Source of the DNA: Colwellia sp.
GTDB lineage: Bacteria > Pseudomonadota > Gammaproteobacteria > Enterobacterales > Alteromonadaceae
Direction of reading: 5' to 3'
Length of the DNA: 64,000 nt
Assembly: GCA_013215465.1 (NCBI GenBank)
Contig: JABSOW010000012.1
Coordinates: forward strand, 1 to 64,000
The notes below the pieces were generated by a model. It saw only the letters and a list, made by a program, of their open reading frames with translations, had not been told where the DNA came from and did not search any database. Shown here in pieces: positions 28,207 through 36,763 of this stretch (positions within the stretch are counted from its first letter, which is position 1; every line of letters starts with the position of its first letter). Position numbers and translations under genes: made by a program.

Positions 28207-30195
28207 ATGAGTTTATCTAAACAGCTATATTTAGGATTGTTGCTGGTACTGACATTAGTTTTTGTCGGTACTTTATGGATCAATGTTAATAACACCCGTA
28301 ATTATATAGATACCCAGCTTGCTTCGCATGCGCAAGATACCGCCACCTCTTTAGGTTTGTCTATTAAACCTTTTATTGGCAATCCCGATGATTTGCCTAT
28401 GGTCGACGGCATGATAAATACTATTTTTGACCGCGGTTATTATCAACAAGTTATTCTTAAAGATAATAAGGGTAAAATCATTTTAGAAAAAAACAATCCT
28501 ATCGTGTTTGATGATGTGCCTGACTGGTTTGTTAACATTTTTTCCTTAACACCTCCGCAAGCGTCAACCGAAGTACACGACGGCTGGATGAAACCCAAAA
28601 CACTTAGCATTATCAGCCACCCTGGTTTTGGTTATAGGCAACTGTGGCAAAGTGCAATAAAAAGCACTTGGATGATATTGGGTTTATTTTTGTTTGCCGG
28701 CACTTTAGTTACCATAATATTAAGAACCATTACTGAGCCGATCAAAAAAGCGGCCGAACAAGCAAATGATATTTGTCAGGGTAATTTCGTTCAAATTGAC
28801 GATATACCTAAACCTATCGAGCTAAGTTTATTTGTCAATGCGATGAATAGAATGTCGAGAATTCTGCAAAATATGTTTAATGAATTAACTCAGCAAACTG
28901 AAAAATATCAACGTTTCGCTTTTGTCGATGAATTAACAGGCTTAGCAAATCGTCGAGCTTTTAATAATCAATTTAAATCATTACTAGCCAATAAAGAACA
29001 TAATAATGCTGGGTTCTTAATGATTGTTCGCTTATCAAGTTTGGATACTATCAATAAAACAAATGGTTACGTTGCCGGTGATGAATACGTAAAAAAGGCA
29101 GTTGAATTGATTAATAAAACCCTAGTTAAAATTAATGGCGATATTAACAATGAACTTACAGCCAAGCACAAAACTTATCGATTAGCGGGATCCGACTTCG
29201 CCATTATAATGCAAGACTGTACCCAAAATGAGTGTCAGCAAGCGACCATTGAACTGATGTATTTATTTAATCAGACATCCGTACCAGCGTATAGTCAGTC
29301 TGCTATAGAGGCTACTGAACAAGAGCAATTAAACAATTTTGCTCATATAGGTATAACCAGTTACTCAACCAACAGTGAAATGCCTAAAGTATTGGCACAA
29401 GCAGATAACGCTTTAGTGAAAGCGTTGACAGATAAAAACAACTGGCAGTTTTCAGATGAACTTGCCCTGCCCCAAGGCAATACTGTTTGGAAGCAACAAT
29501 TAGAACAACTACTTGAAAATGAAAAGGTGATCTTGGTTGCGCAAGCAATTACCGATAAAAATAATAAAGTATTAACTCATGAAATTTATGCTCGTTTTAA
29601 TCATACCGAGCACAATACCCCAATTCCAATGGCTCAATTAATGTTAGTTGCTGAACGTCTTAACTTAGCCGAAAGTTTTGATAAATTAGTGATCAAAAAA
29701 GCGTTAACCCAAGTTAACAAAACACACAGTGATATTGCTATAAATTTAAGCTCTGCATCTTTGGGGCATATCAGTTTTTGTCATTGGCTAATCGCTGAAT
29801 TAGCTTTGTACACAGACATTTGTAAACTGTTAACTTTTGAAATAAGTGAACAAAGCCTTATTCAATATGCTGAAAACGTTTGTCTGATAACTAAAGAACT
29901 CAAAGCCCTAAACTGTAAAATAACCCTAGAACATTTTGGCGCAAGCACCTCCTCTTTTACTCATTTAATGCAAATAAAGCCCGACCATGTGAAAATTGAT
30001 GGCAGTTATAGTCAACAAATAGAACAATCAACGGAGAATCAATTATTTGTTCAGTCTTTAGTGAATATTGCCCACAGTTTACAAATAACAGTCATTGCTG
30101 AATTAATTGAAACAGACAGCCAACAGCAACAACTTGAATCGCTTTTTGTTGATTACTTCCAAGGCTACAATATAGATAAACCAAGCATTTGGTGA
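28207..30195 (+). CDS. LapD-like c-di-GMP receptor with degenerate GGDEF/EAL (pair 1)
   Basis: A 662-residue inner-membrane protein: membrane segment (8-27), periplasmic LapD/MoxY-type domain (28-150), second segment (155-172), HAMP-like linker, GGDEF-like domain (235-400) and EAL-like domain (about 425-660). The cyclase motif is degenerate (AGSDF for GGDEF) and so is the phosphodiesterase motif (EIY for EAL), as expected for a receptor rather than an enzyme. The periplasmic part keeps the LapD hallmarks PDWFVN (Trp107), DGW (126-127) and SHPGFGY. By analogy it sequesters the LapG-like protease when c-di-GMP is bound. It probably partners with the gene upstream. Confidence 0.9.
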   Translation: MSLSKQLYLGLLLVLTLVFVGTLWINVNNTRNYIDTQLASHAQDTATSLGLSIKPFIGNPDDLPMVDGMINTIFDRGYYQQVILKDNKGKIILEKNNPIVFDDVPDWFVNIFSLTPPQASTEVHDGWMKPKTLSIISHPGFGYRQLWQSAIKSTWMILGLFLFAGTLVTIILRTITEPIKKAAEQANDICQGNFVQIDDIPKPIELSLFVNAMNRMSRILQNMFNELTQQTEKYQRFAFVDELTGLANRRAFNNQFKSLLANKEHNNAGFLMIVRLSSLDTINKTNGYVAGDEYVKKAVELINKTLVKINGDINNELTAKHKTYRLAGSDFAIIMQDCTQNECQQATIELMYLFNQTSVPAYSQSAIEATEQEQLNNFAHIGITSYSTNSEMPKVLAQADNALVKALTDKNNWQFSDELALPQGNTVWKQQLEQLLENEKVILVAQAITDKNNKVLTHEIYARFNHTEHNTPIPMAQLMLVAERLNLAESFDKLVIKKALTQVNKTHSDIAINLSSASLGHISFCHWLIAELALYTDICKLLTFEISEQSLIQYAENVCLITKELKALNCKITLEHFGASTSSFTHLMQIKPDHVKIDGSYSQQIEQSTENQLFVQSLVNIAHSLQITVIAELIETDSQQQQLESLFVDYFQGYNIDKPSIW

Positions 30196-30306
30196 TCTAA
30201 AAGATGAATTATACCAAACAACAAATGAATTGTTGATTTTTTACACAGCTGCGTTTAAAATCATTTTTATGTGTTCTAATGATTAGAACTATCACTGGAG
30301 AAAATT

Positions 30307-30771
30307 ATGAGAAAAGTAGTATTGGGCGTAGCCCTAAGTCTTAGTATGGCCAGTATGACAACATTAGCGGAAGAAGCTAGTCAGGCCGGTGGTAATGTAA
30401 CGGATGCAAACTGTACTGACTTTAGCCTAGTGCTTAACAACCAAGTAGCGAACATAACAACCACGGTTACACAATTACTTGGCTTCAGCAGTTGTTCAAC
30501 AATTGCCGATCAAGTTATTGAAACAGCCATTTCAGTGACTCAAGCAGCAGATCATCAAGCTATTTTACAAGCCGCTTCTGATACTGGTGTTATAACACCT
30601 ACTGATGCGCTAATCGCTGCCATTGCTGGCGGTGGTGATGTAGCAACATTAACTGAGCCTACTGCCGCTGGTGGTTCTACAATTGTAGCAGCCTCTGCAG
30701 CAACCTCGCCCCCAGTAATTGGTGGTCGCAACGGCGGAACAGGTATTGGTGAAGTAGCTTCTGCGAATTAA
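30307..30771 (+). CDS. Small secreted protein of unknown function
   Basis: A 154-residue protein with a clear signal peptide (cleavage near TTLAEE). The mature part has two Cys (CTDF near residue 36 and SSCST near 57) that could form a disulfide, many Ala/Thr, and a Gly-rich tail (GGRNGGTGIGEVASAN). I recognise no family. TGGAG lies a few bases before the ATG (AT..CACTGGAGAAAATT), and a strong terminator follows, so it is probably made as a short transcript. Sitting between the LapD-like gene and an O-antigen-ligase-family gene it may belong to the matrix or polymer machinery. Confidence 0.7.
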   Translation: MRKVVLGVALSLSMASMTTLAEEASQAGGNVTDANCTDFSLVLNNQVANITTTVTQLLGFSSCSTIADQVIETAISVTQAADHQAILQAASDTGVITPTDALIAAIAGGGDVATLTEPTAAGGSTIVAASAATSPPVIGGRNGGTGIGEVASAN

Positions 30772-30799
30772 ACTGTTAACATAGTAATTAATATTTTGT

Positions 30800-30823
30800 A
30801 AAGGTTCCTAGCGAACCTTTTTT
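30800..30823 (+). terminator. Rho-independent terminator after the small secreted protein
   Basis: An 8-base-pair stem AAAGGTTC / GAACCTTT (30800-30807 with 30813-30820), 5-base loop, then a run of T. It follows the stop at 30771 by 28 bases, separating this gene from the O-antigen-ligase-family gene. Confidence 0.85.
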
Positions 30824-30949
30824 GATGTCTATACCTTTATAATTATTTTGTATTATTACTAGGATAATGTTGAGTTATGTTTGGTACAGCTTAACTAGCT
30901 CTGCTTTTTAATCGTATTTTCGACAAAACAACAATAATAAATTCAATTT

Positions 30950-32341
30950 ATGAAAAATATCAATAAAGCACAATTTTATTGCTTTCTTATGCTGATTTTT
31001 TGGCTGCCTATTCCGTTAGGCTCAAACCGACCTTGGGCTTGGTCAATCATTGAAATTGTCGCCTTTTCATTGTTAGCGTTTCACTTATTGCTTGCGGCTA
31101 AAAACAATGAAAACATCTGGCCACGTTTTAGCGCTTACAAACCTTTAATAATTACATTTTCAATTGTTCAAATTTGGCTTTTGATGCAAATAATTCCTTT
31201 ACCAAATTCACTTTTATATTCGTTAAGCCCTAATTTAGCTGACATTTATAGTTATTATCCGAGTACATTTAACACCTTATCTTTAGATCCAAGTGAAACC
31301 AAAGTATCATTATTTAAAGGCTTATCTTATTTAGCTTTAATGCTACTTTCAATTTTACTGGTTACCTCTGAAAAAAGGCTTAAACAGCTGTTATTGGTGA
31401 TAATATTATCCGGCACCTTTCAGGCCGTTTATGGCAGTTTACAGGCAATGTCTGGCGACAGTTTGTCTTGGGTGATAGGAGTAAAAAACAGTACCATCGC
31501 TACTGGTGGTTTTATTTACAAAAATCATTTTGCCAACTTTTTATTACTGTGCATTTCTATCGGTATAGGCTTCTTAGTTGCCAGTTTATCTAGTAATACC
31601 TCAGGCTCTACTAGGGTAAAATTACGCAATATGATCGGTGCACTCATTCAAGGTAAAGCCGTGATCAGAATTGCGCTGGCATTAATGGTTATTGGCTTAG
31701 TTATGTCTCGTTCCAGAATGGGTAATGCTGCCTTTTTCACGGCAATGAGCTTTACTGGCATTTTCGCATTTTTCTATTTTAAACATCGCAGTAAAGGCTT
31801 AACCATTTTATTGATCAGCCTGTTTATTATTGATACTTTCATCCTTGGCGCTTGGTTTGGCCTAGATAAAATAAAAAACCGCATCCAACAAACAAATTTT
31901 AACCAAGAAACACGCGATGAAGTAAATGTATACGGTGTAGAGTTAATCAAAAAATTTCCGCTCACCGGCACCGGTGCCGGAAGTTTCTATACTGTTTTTC
32001 CTATGGTAAAAGGCAATGACATACCGATATTTTATGATCATGCTCATAATGATTATTTACAGTTTGCCATTGAATTTGGTTTACCGGCCACCCTATTCCT
32101 AGGCCTGATAGTTTTATGGAGCCTTTGGCAAACAATTTATACGATGCGACATCGGCGAAATAACCTGATGAAAGGCACCGCATTTGGCTGCATGATGGCC
32201 ATTATTGGCATGCTGATCCATATTACTGTTGATTTTAATTTACAGGCACCTGCCAATGCGGTGTATTTTATACTTATAATCACCCTCGCATGGCAATCAA
32301 GATATTTATTACGGTATAAGAAAACTATTAAAGGACTCTAA
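30950..32341 (+). CDS. O-antigen ligase / polymerase family membrane protein
   Basis: A 463-residue polytopic protein (about ten to twelve segments) of the Wzy_C superfamily. The periplasmic loop holds the signature HAHNDYLQFAIEFG near residue 365, with Arg-rich MSRSRMGN near 250. Members ligate or polymerise undecaprenyl-linked glycans; ligase and polymerase cannot be separated by sequence. Since the Wzy candidate at 22776 is only supported by topology, this protein is an alternative polymerase for the exopolysaccharide. Only four bases separate it from the following OmpA-family gene, so the two are co-transcribed. Confidence 0.88.
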   Translation: MKNINKAQFYCFLMLIFWLPIPLGSNRPWAWSIIEIVAFSLLAFHLLLAAKNNENIWPRFSAYKPLIITFSIVQIWLLMQIIPLPNSLLYSLSPNLADIYSYYPSTFNTLSLDPSETKVSLFKGLSYLALMLLSILLVTSEKRLKQLLLVIILSGTFQAVYGSLQAMSGDSLSWVIGVKNSTIATGGFIYKNHFANFLLLCISIGIGFLVASLSSNTSGSTRVKLRNMIGALIQGKAVIRIALALMVIGLVMSRSRMGNAAFFTAMSFTGIFAFFYFKHRSKGLTILLISLFIIDTFILGAWFGLDKIKNRIQQTNFNQETRDEVNVYGVELIKKFPLTGTGAGSFYTVFPMVKGNDIPIFYDHAHNDYLQFAIEFGLPATLFLGLIVLWSLWQTIYTMRHRRNNLMKGTAFGCMMAIIGMLIHITVDFNLQAPANAVYFILIITLAWQSRYLLRYKKTIKGL

Positions 32342-32345
32342 TTTC

Positions 32346-33407
32346 ATGAAAAAAAAATACCTGAACAAGATGTTTGCAATTTCTATATGTTCAATGTTCA
32401 GCATTGGTTCCGTCACTGCCACAGAGCAGCCTAACGCTGAAGATTTAGTTGGCAAGATTTTTGGCGGCTTACACGCCCTGCATATTAAAACTGATGACGA
32501 CCGACTCATCACCTCTGATCCGTTATCAGCTATGGATTACGGTAATGGTTTTGGTGGAGAAATTGGTTATCGCTGGCTGCCGTCCACTGAATTTAGATTT
32601 ACCCATAGTCAATTTAAGCTAACTAGTGAAAACGACGGCTATCCAGAGCCTGATGGTACATCCAATGCGCTTGATATTTTGTATTTCCCTACCGAGAAAA
32701 ATTTCTACTTATTAACCGGCGTTAATAATTTAGATATTGGCAGCTCACAAATATCAGCTAACTTAGGTGCTGGTTATCGTTATTACCTTAGCGAACGTTC
32801 TGCTATTTACATTGAAGGTAAAGCAAATTACCAATTTTCTGAGCGTTATGATGAATTTACCTCACAAATTGGTTTTGTCTATTTCTTCGGTGATAACGCT
32901 GATTATAAAAATAATAAGCCAAGTAAAATAGCGGCTATTGATAGCGATAAAGACGGTGTTTTTGATAATAAAGATCAATGCCCTAGGACGCCAATGGTTG
33001 ATAAAGTTAATACTATAGGCTGCACAATCTTTGCAGATCGTTTTATCACTCAACAATTATTAGTTAAGTTTGATCACAACAAAGTAATTATTAAACCTCA
33101 ATATAATATTGAAATTGCAAACATAGCTGATTTTCTTAATGAAAATAAATCACTGTCAATGACAATTGAAGGGCATACTTCAAGTTTAGGAGCTGATTTA
33201 TACAATAAAACCTTATCTCAACAACGTGCTCAGGCTATTGTTGACATTTTGATCAAGGAACATAATATTGATAGCGCTCGTTTATCTGCTGTTGGCTATG
33301 GCGAAGAACAATTAAAAAACAGCGCAAATACTAACGCTGCTCACGCTGAAAACCGTAGAATTGAAGCCAAATTAGAAATAACTCACAAAGTAGCAGTTAA
33401 ACGCTAA
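32346..33407 (+). CDS. OmpA-family protein with beta-barrel, TSP3-type repeat and peptidoglycan-binding domain
   Basis: A 353-residue outer-membrane protein: signal peptide (to about 25, IGSVTA), an eight-strand type barrel (about 40-185), a calcium-binding thrombospondin-3-like linker (DSDKDGVFDNKDQCP near 200) and a C-terminal OmpA domain (IEGHTSSLGADLYNK, LSQQRAQAIVD, RLSAVGYGEEQL, AENRRIE). The last domain binds peptidoglycan diaminopimelate. The C-terminal half is very similar to the shorter OmpA-like protein at 51688, at the head of the adhesin operon. It closes the plus-strand lap cluster 1 and may fix surface machinery to the cell wall. Confidence 0.9.
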   Translation: MKKKYLNKMFAISICSMFSIGSVTATEQPNAEDLVGKIFGGLHALHIKTDDDRLITSDPLSAMDYGNGFGGEIGYRWLPSTEFRFTHSQFKLTSENDGYPEPDGTSNALDILYFPTEKNFYLLTGVNNLDIGSSQISANLGAGYRYYLSERSAIYIEGKANYQFSERYDEFTSQIGFVYFFGDNADYKNNKPSKIAAIDSDKDGVFDNKDQCPRTPMVDKVNTIGCTIFADRFITQQLLVKFDHNKVIIKPQYNIEIANIADFLNENKSLSMTIEGHTSSLGADLYNKTLSQQRAQAIVDILIKEHNIDSARLSAVGYGEEQLKNSANTNAAHAENRRIEAKLEITHKVAVKR

Positions 33408-33416
33408 GGATTAATA

Positions 33417-33471
33417 TATACCCAGCCACTTCAAAATGCGAGTTTCAGGATTTTGAAGTAACTTGGCTATA
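33417..33471. repeat. Palindromic intergenic element, copy 2
   Basis: Imperfect inverted arms of about 21 bases (33417-33437 and 33450-33471; TATACCC.GCCACTTCAAAAT with its complement). The layout resembles copy 1 at 4045-4091 and copy 3 at 36707-36747, with TATACC at the outer ends. Elements like this are common between genes in Alteromonadales and Vibrionales. Confidence 0.6.
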
Positions 33472-33481
33472 CGCTAAACAA

Positions 33482-33517
33482 AAAAAGCTAAGTGTATTTT
33501 TAAACACCTAGCTTTTT
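33482..33517. terminator. Bidirectional terminator between converging OmpA and LapD-like genes
   Basis: A 14-base stem with one mismatch (33482-33495 with 33504-33517; AAAAAGCTAAGTGT and its near complement) flanked by A-run and T-run. It lies between the OmpA stop at 33407 and the convergent LapD-like stop at 33561, so it can serve both strands. Confidence 0.8.
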
Positions 33518-33560
33518 ATTTATTAACTAGCTCAACAAACGAATAGCCATGTTAAACATG

Positions 33561-35870
33561 CTATGCAGTTGCCAAACCTTCACTACATGTTATTGATAGC
33601 TCTTTAGGTTTATACTCACTTGCTGCATAAATACCTAGCTCTTTTAATATCTGCATATCCGCGTCAGTTATTACCTCTTCTGCGTATAGTTTTATATTGA
33701 GCAATACGGTTAGTTCTTGTAATGCTTGTACTAATCGTTGTTTCGGTGCTTCGACAGCAATATTTAGGGTTTGCTCTTTCGTTAATCTGACCGCATCTAC
33801 TTTAATGCCTTGCAAGGCTTTGAGCGATAATATAGTAGGATCATAACGCTTGATAATCACCGAGCTACCTAGCTGATGTATGGTATCAATAAATTGCTTA
33901 AAAGCTGGTTGTTGTCTAACGACGGCATAAGCGGTGATGCTAAAAACAAGTTGTGGGGCAATATGTTTGTTATCTACTAGCTTCTTTGCCAACCAATGCA
34001 TGAAATCAGCATTACTTATTGAGTCGATTGATAGGTTAACTAACAGCTGATGGTTAAAATGTTGTTGTTCAATATCGATAATTATTTTATTAATCACCTG
34101 TTGATCAAAACCAACATGTAACTGAAATTTTTCAATAATAGAAATAAATGTTGCCATAGCAACGTTGTTACCATGCTGGTCTTGTACTCGGGTAAATGCC
34201 TCTACCATGACCATGTGATCACTATTATCTGCCACTGTTAACAATTTACTTGGTTTGACATAATCAATGATAAAATTACCGGTAGTAACACATTGCTCGG
34301 CTAATTGACGCCATTGCTGCAGATCAAGTGCTTGGGCTGATTTTTGATTAATAACGGCTTCATTGGGGCCGATTTGTTTGGCCGACTCTAAGGCTTCATT
34401 GGCGGCATGTAGTACCGTGGTAATATCGCTATCTGGTTGAAAAGCGCCGACGCCTATATGAGCCATATCGGTAAGATTGAATTTTGGGGTCAATAGATTC
34501 AACTTATGGGTCAATGCTGTTGCTACAATGACCGCATCCTTATTGCTAGCATTAGTAAGTAATAAAGAAAATTCTCCACCAAAAAAGCGATAAGGGCTTA
34601 TCTGGTATGACTTTTCTCTTTTTTCTTTACTACATTGAACCAAGATTTTAGCAACATCTTTAATAATGTTATCCACCTCATTATGTTCATGTGTGGTCGC
34701 GATGTGATTTAAGTTATTTATTTTAATGATGAAAACATAACCTTGCTGAGCTAGTGCTAAAGACTGGTTAAAATCTATATCAAAAGTAGGCTTTAATGCT
34801 AATTGGGTTAGGGGATCAATATTAATTTCTTCATGCATCCGCATAACTTCTTTGTTTAGGGTATCTATATAACGATTTAATTTTCCAGACATATCATTTA
34901 TTGCCAAAGTAACCATTTTAAATTCCTTAGTTTTTGGAATAACAGTTACCTGTTCGAATATACCTTTGCCTATTTTTTCAACGGAATTTTGAATATCAAT
35001 TAACGGCTGCAGTATCTTATGTAAGAAAATATTGAGTATTAACATGGCGATAATTAATGCCACCAAAGAATACCAAAAAGCTTGGTTTACATATTGAAAA
35101 AGCCGATTATAAACATCCGCAGGATTAGAGCTAATAGATAAATAGGCGATTTTTTTCCAACCATTGCTAAGTTCAACTTTAGCAATATCAATAGTGATAG
35201 GTAATAAATCTACAAACCATTGTGGGGTTTGTTCAAATTTATTTTCTCGGCTATCCTTAAATAGCAGTCGCTTTATCGGAATGAACGCTGTGCCTTTAAC
35301 GAGGGGTGCATCATTTCGGTTTGTCGCATTTATTTCAACTGGGCTAGCTTGAAAATCTATCTGTATGACGGTGTCATCAATAAAGTTCTCATGCGGTAAA
35401 AAACGCAGCCATTCAATGGTGTTACTATGTTGATTATTTTCTTTATTATGTTGAAGGGCTGCTAAGCGTGAACGTAGCTCAGTTTGAGCTACGTTAGTGG
35501 TTAATTGCCCATGTTTTTTGTCAACATAAATACTTTTTAGCGCCCATTGCCCCTGAGCAAAGACTTTATTGCTTGCTAAGTTAAGTAATTGTTGTGCGCT
35601 ATATGTTACCGCAATGCTATCCAAACGAATTTCTTTAAAAAAACCTCGATTAGCGACAATATTAATCAAAGAAGATATTTTCGGATCGGTAATATCTTTC
35701 ATTAATGGGCTTAGTGATAACGCCAATGAAGTAGAAGTATCATGTGCACGACTATAGGATTCGCTTTGTAAAAACTGTTTACTTTCATTGACACTAATTA
35801 AAAAAATTCCGCTAAAAACGATAGTGAAAATAATTAACAAAAATATTCGTAATTGTGTATTTAATGACAT
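33561..35870 (-). CDS. LapD-like c-di-GMP receptor with enlarged periplasmic domain (pair 2)
   Basis: A 769-residue inner-membrane protein: membrane segment (8-26), periplasmic domain (27-255), second segment (about 256-272), HAMP-like linker, degenerate GGDEF-like (340-500; FGGEF) and EAL-like (530-760; EAF) domains. It keeps the LapD hallmarks TPQWFV (Trp218) and NGW (237-238). From the conserved RGFF/RGYY to the WF motif there are 143 residues here against 31 in the pair-1 LapD, so about 112 residues are inserted in the periplasmic sensor/output domain. As last gene of the adhesin operon, 19 bases after the LapG-like gene, it should control release of the adhesin. Confidence 0.9.
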   Translation of the reverse strand: MSLNTQLRIFLLIIFTIVFSGIFLISVNESKQFLQSESYSRAHDTSTSLALSLSPLMKDITDPKISSLINIVANRGFFKEIRLDSIAVTYSAQQLLNLASNKVFAQGQWALKSIYVDKKHGQLTTNVAQTELRSRLAALQHNKENNQHSNTIEWLRFLPHENFIDDTVIQIDFQASPVEINATNRNDAPLVKGTAFIPIKRLLFKDSRENKFEQTPQWFVDLLPITIDIAKVELSNGWKKIAYLSISSNPADVYNRLFQYVNQAFWYSLVALIIAMLILNIFLHKILQPLIDIQNSVEKIGKGIFEQVTVIPKTKEFKMVTLAINDMSGKLNRYIDTLNKEVMRMHEEINIDPLTQLALKPTFDIDFNQSLALAQQGYVFIIKINNLNHIATTHEHNEVDNIIKDVAKILVQCSKEKREKSYQISPYRFFGGEFSLLLTNASNKDAVIVATALTHKLNLLTPKFNLTDMAHIGVGAFQPDSDITTVLHAANEALESAKQIGPNEAVINQKSAQALDLQQWRQLAEQCVTTGNFIIDYVKPSKLLTVADNSDHMVMVEAFTRVQDQHGNNVAMATFISIIEKFQLHVGFDQQVINKIIIDIEQQHFNHQLLVNLSIDSISNADFMHWLAKKLVDNKHIAPQLVFSITAYAVVRQQPAFKQFIDTIHQLGSSVIIKRYDPTILSLKALQGIKVDAVRLTKEQTLNIAVEAPKQRLVQALQELTVLLNIKLYAEEVITDADMQILKELGIYAASEYKPKELSITCSEGLATA

Positions 35871-35889
35871 TGATACTCCATGGATTATG

Positions 35890-36663
35890 CTATTTATTTA
35901 ATAATTTTTGCCAATTAGCTAAATTGTATTGTTCAGTTTTAGATTGCTTGCCACGATGTTTTGATTTTAATAAACTGCTGGCGTTAAAGCTGAAAATAGG
36001 CGTGATATCAGGGCGCTGTGAAGCGAATTTAAGTCGCAGGTTGACATTATCTAGCAAGATAGGCTCTGCATCTGGTGTAGTGAAGTAACTTAACAGCATA
36101 TGATTACTAGAATATTTTTTATTACGCGTTTTTAATTTAACATAACTTAGTTGTAATTTTTTATCTGCTACGCCAAGTAGCTTTAAACTAAAATACTTGG
36201 CGGTAGCAAAATCTTCACAGTCACCGGCGCCACTGCCGATAAATTCAAAGGCGGTCGCCCAATAATCACCTTTTCCCCAATGTTTTTTGTCACTAAGGTA
36301 TTTTATTCGATTAAAATAATCATTGACCGCTTTGAGCTGCTCTAATTCTGATAAGCCAGTTGCCTTGATCATCATTTTATTCCATAAACTAAGGCGTTTT
36401 CCGGCTCTGGCATTATATGTTTTAATTATATTTTTTAACTGTATTTGAGTGATAAAGCTTGCAGTATTAGCTTGAAGAATACTGTTAGGCATCAAAATTA
36501 AGCACATTAGTATTATGACGGAAATTATCGACCTCTTATATTTAAAATAGTAACACCGCAAATAGTGACTAATATTTGAGTTATAAAAACACCAGATAAA
36601 GAGCCTACCTCCTATTTGGACGTTGCAAGCTAAAATTAATAATATACATAAGTATTTCCTCAA
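35890..36663 (-). CDS. LapG-like periplasmic cysteine protease (pair 2)
   Basis: The reading frame encodes up to 257 residues with the LapG triad Cys149 (GAGDCEDF), His188 (SNHMLLSY) and Asp205 (ILLDN), plus KGDYWATAFEF before the Cys. The first 50 residues are unusual; a second hydrophobic segment (IISVIILMCLILMPNSILQA, 46-65) is the likely export signal. Translation may therefore start later, for example at a TTG at codon 35, and I cannot fix the start. It lies between the adhesin and the second LapD-like receptor on the same strand. By family knowledge it should cleave the adhesin near its N-terminus, most likely at TAAF 136-139. Confidence 0.9.
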   Translation of the reverse strand: MRKYLCILLILACNVQIGGRLFIWCFYNSNISHYLRCYYFKYKRSIISVIILMCLILMPNSILQANTASFITQIQLKNIIKTYNARAGKRLSLWNKMMIKATGLSELEQLKAVNDYFNRIKYLSDKKHWGKGDYWATAFEFIGSGAGDCEDFATAKYFSLKLLGVADKKLQLSYVKLKTRNKKYSSNHMLLSYFTTPDAEPILLDNVNLRLKFASQRPDITPIFSFNASSLLKSKHRGKQSKTEQYNLANWQKLLNK

Positions 36664-36706
36664 TTAAGGTGCCATAGGCATGTCAGACAGTTGATCGTTA
36701 TGTGCT

Positions 36707-36747
36707 ATACCTAAGTGAATTCTACAGAGTGTAGTTCACTTAGGTAT
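36707..36747. repeat. Palindromic intergenic element, copy 3, between adhesin and lapG-like gene
   Basis: Perfect 13-base inverted arms ATACCTAAGTGAA (36707-36719) and TTCACTTAGGTAT (36735-36747), with a smaller inner stem CTAC/GTAG. In RNA it forms a strong hairpin just after the adhesin stop codon (36764). It could act as a partial terminator or processing site that makes the regulator genes less abundant than the adhesin message. Confidence 0.65.
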
Positions 36748-36763
36748 CTAGCACGTCAATAGA

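Noticed and set aside
28207-30195. Active diguanylate cyclase/phosphodiesterase
   Set aside because: AGSDF instead of GGDEF and EIY instead of EAL make enzymatic activity unlikely; the LapD-type periplasmic Trp motifs favour a c-di-GMP receptor.
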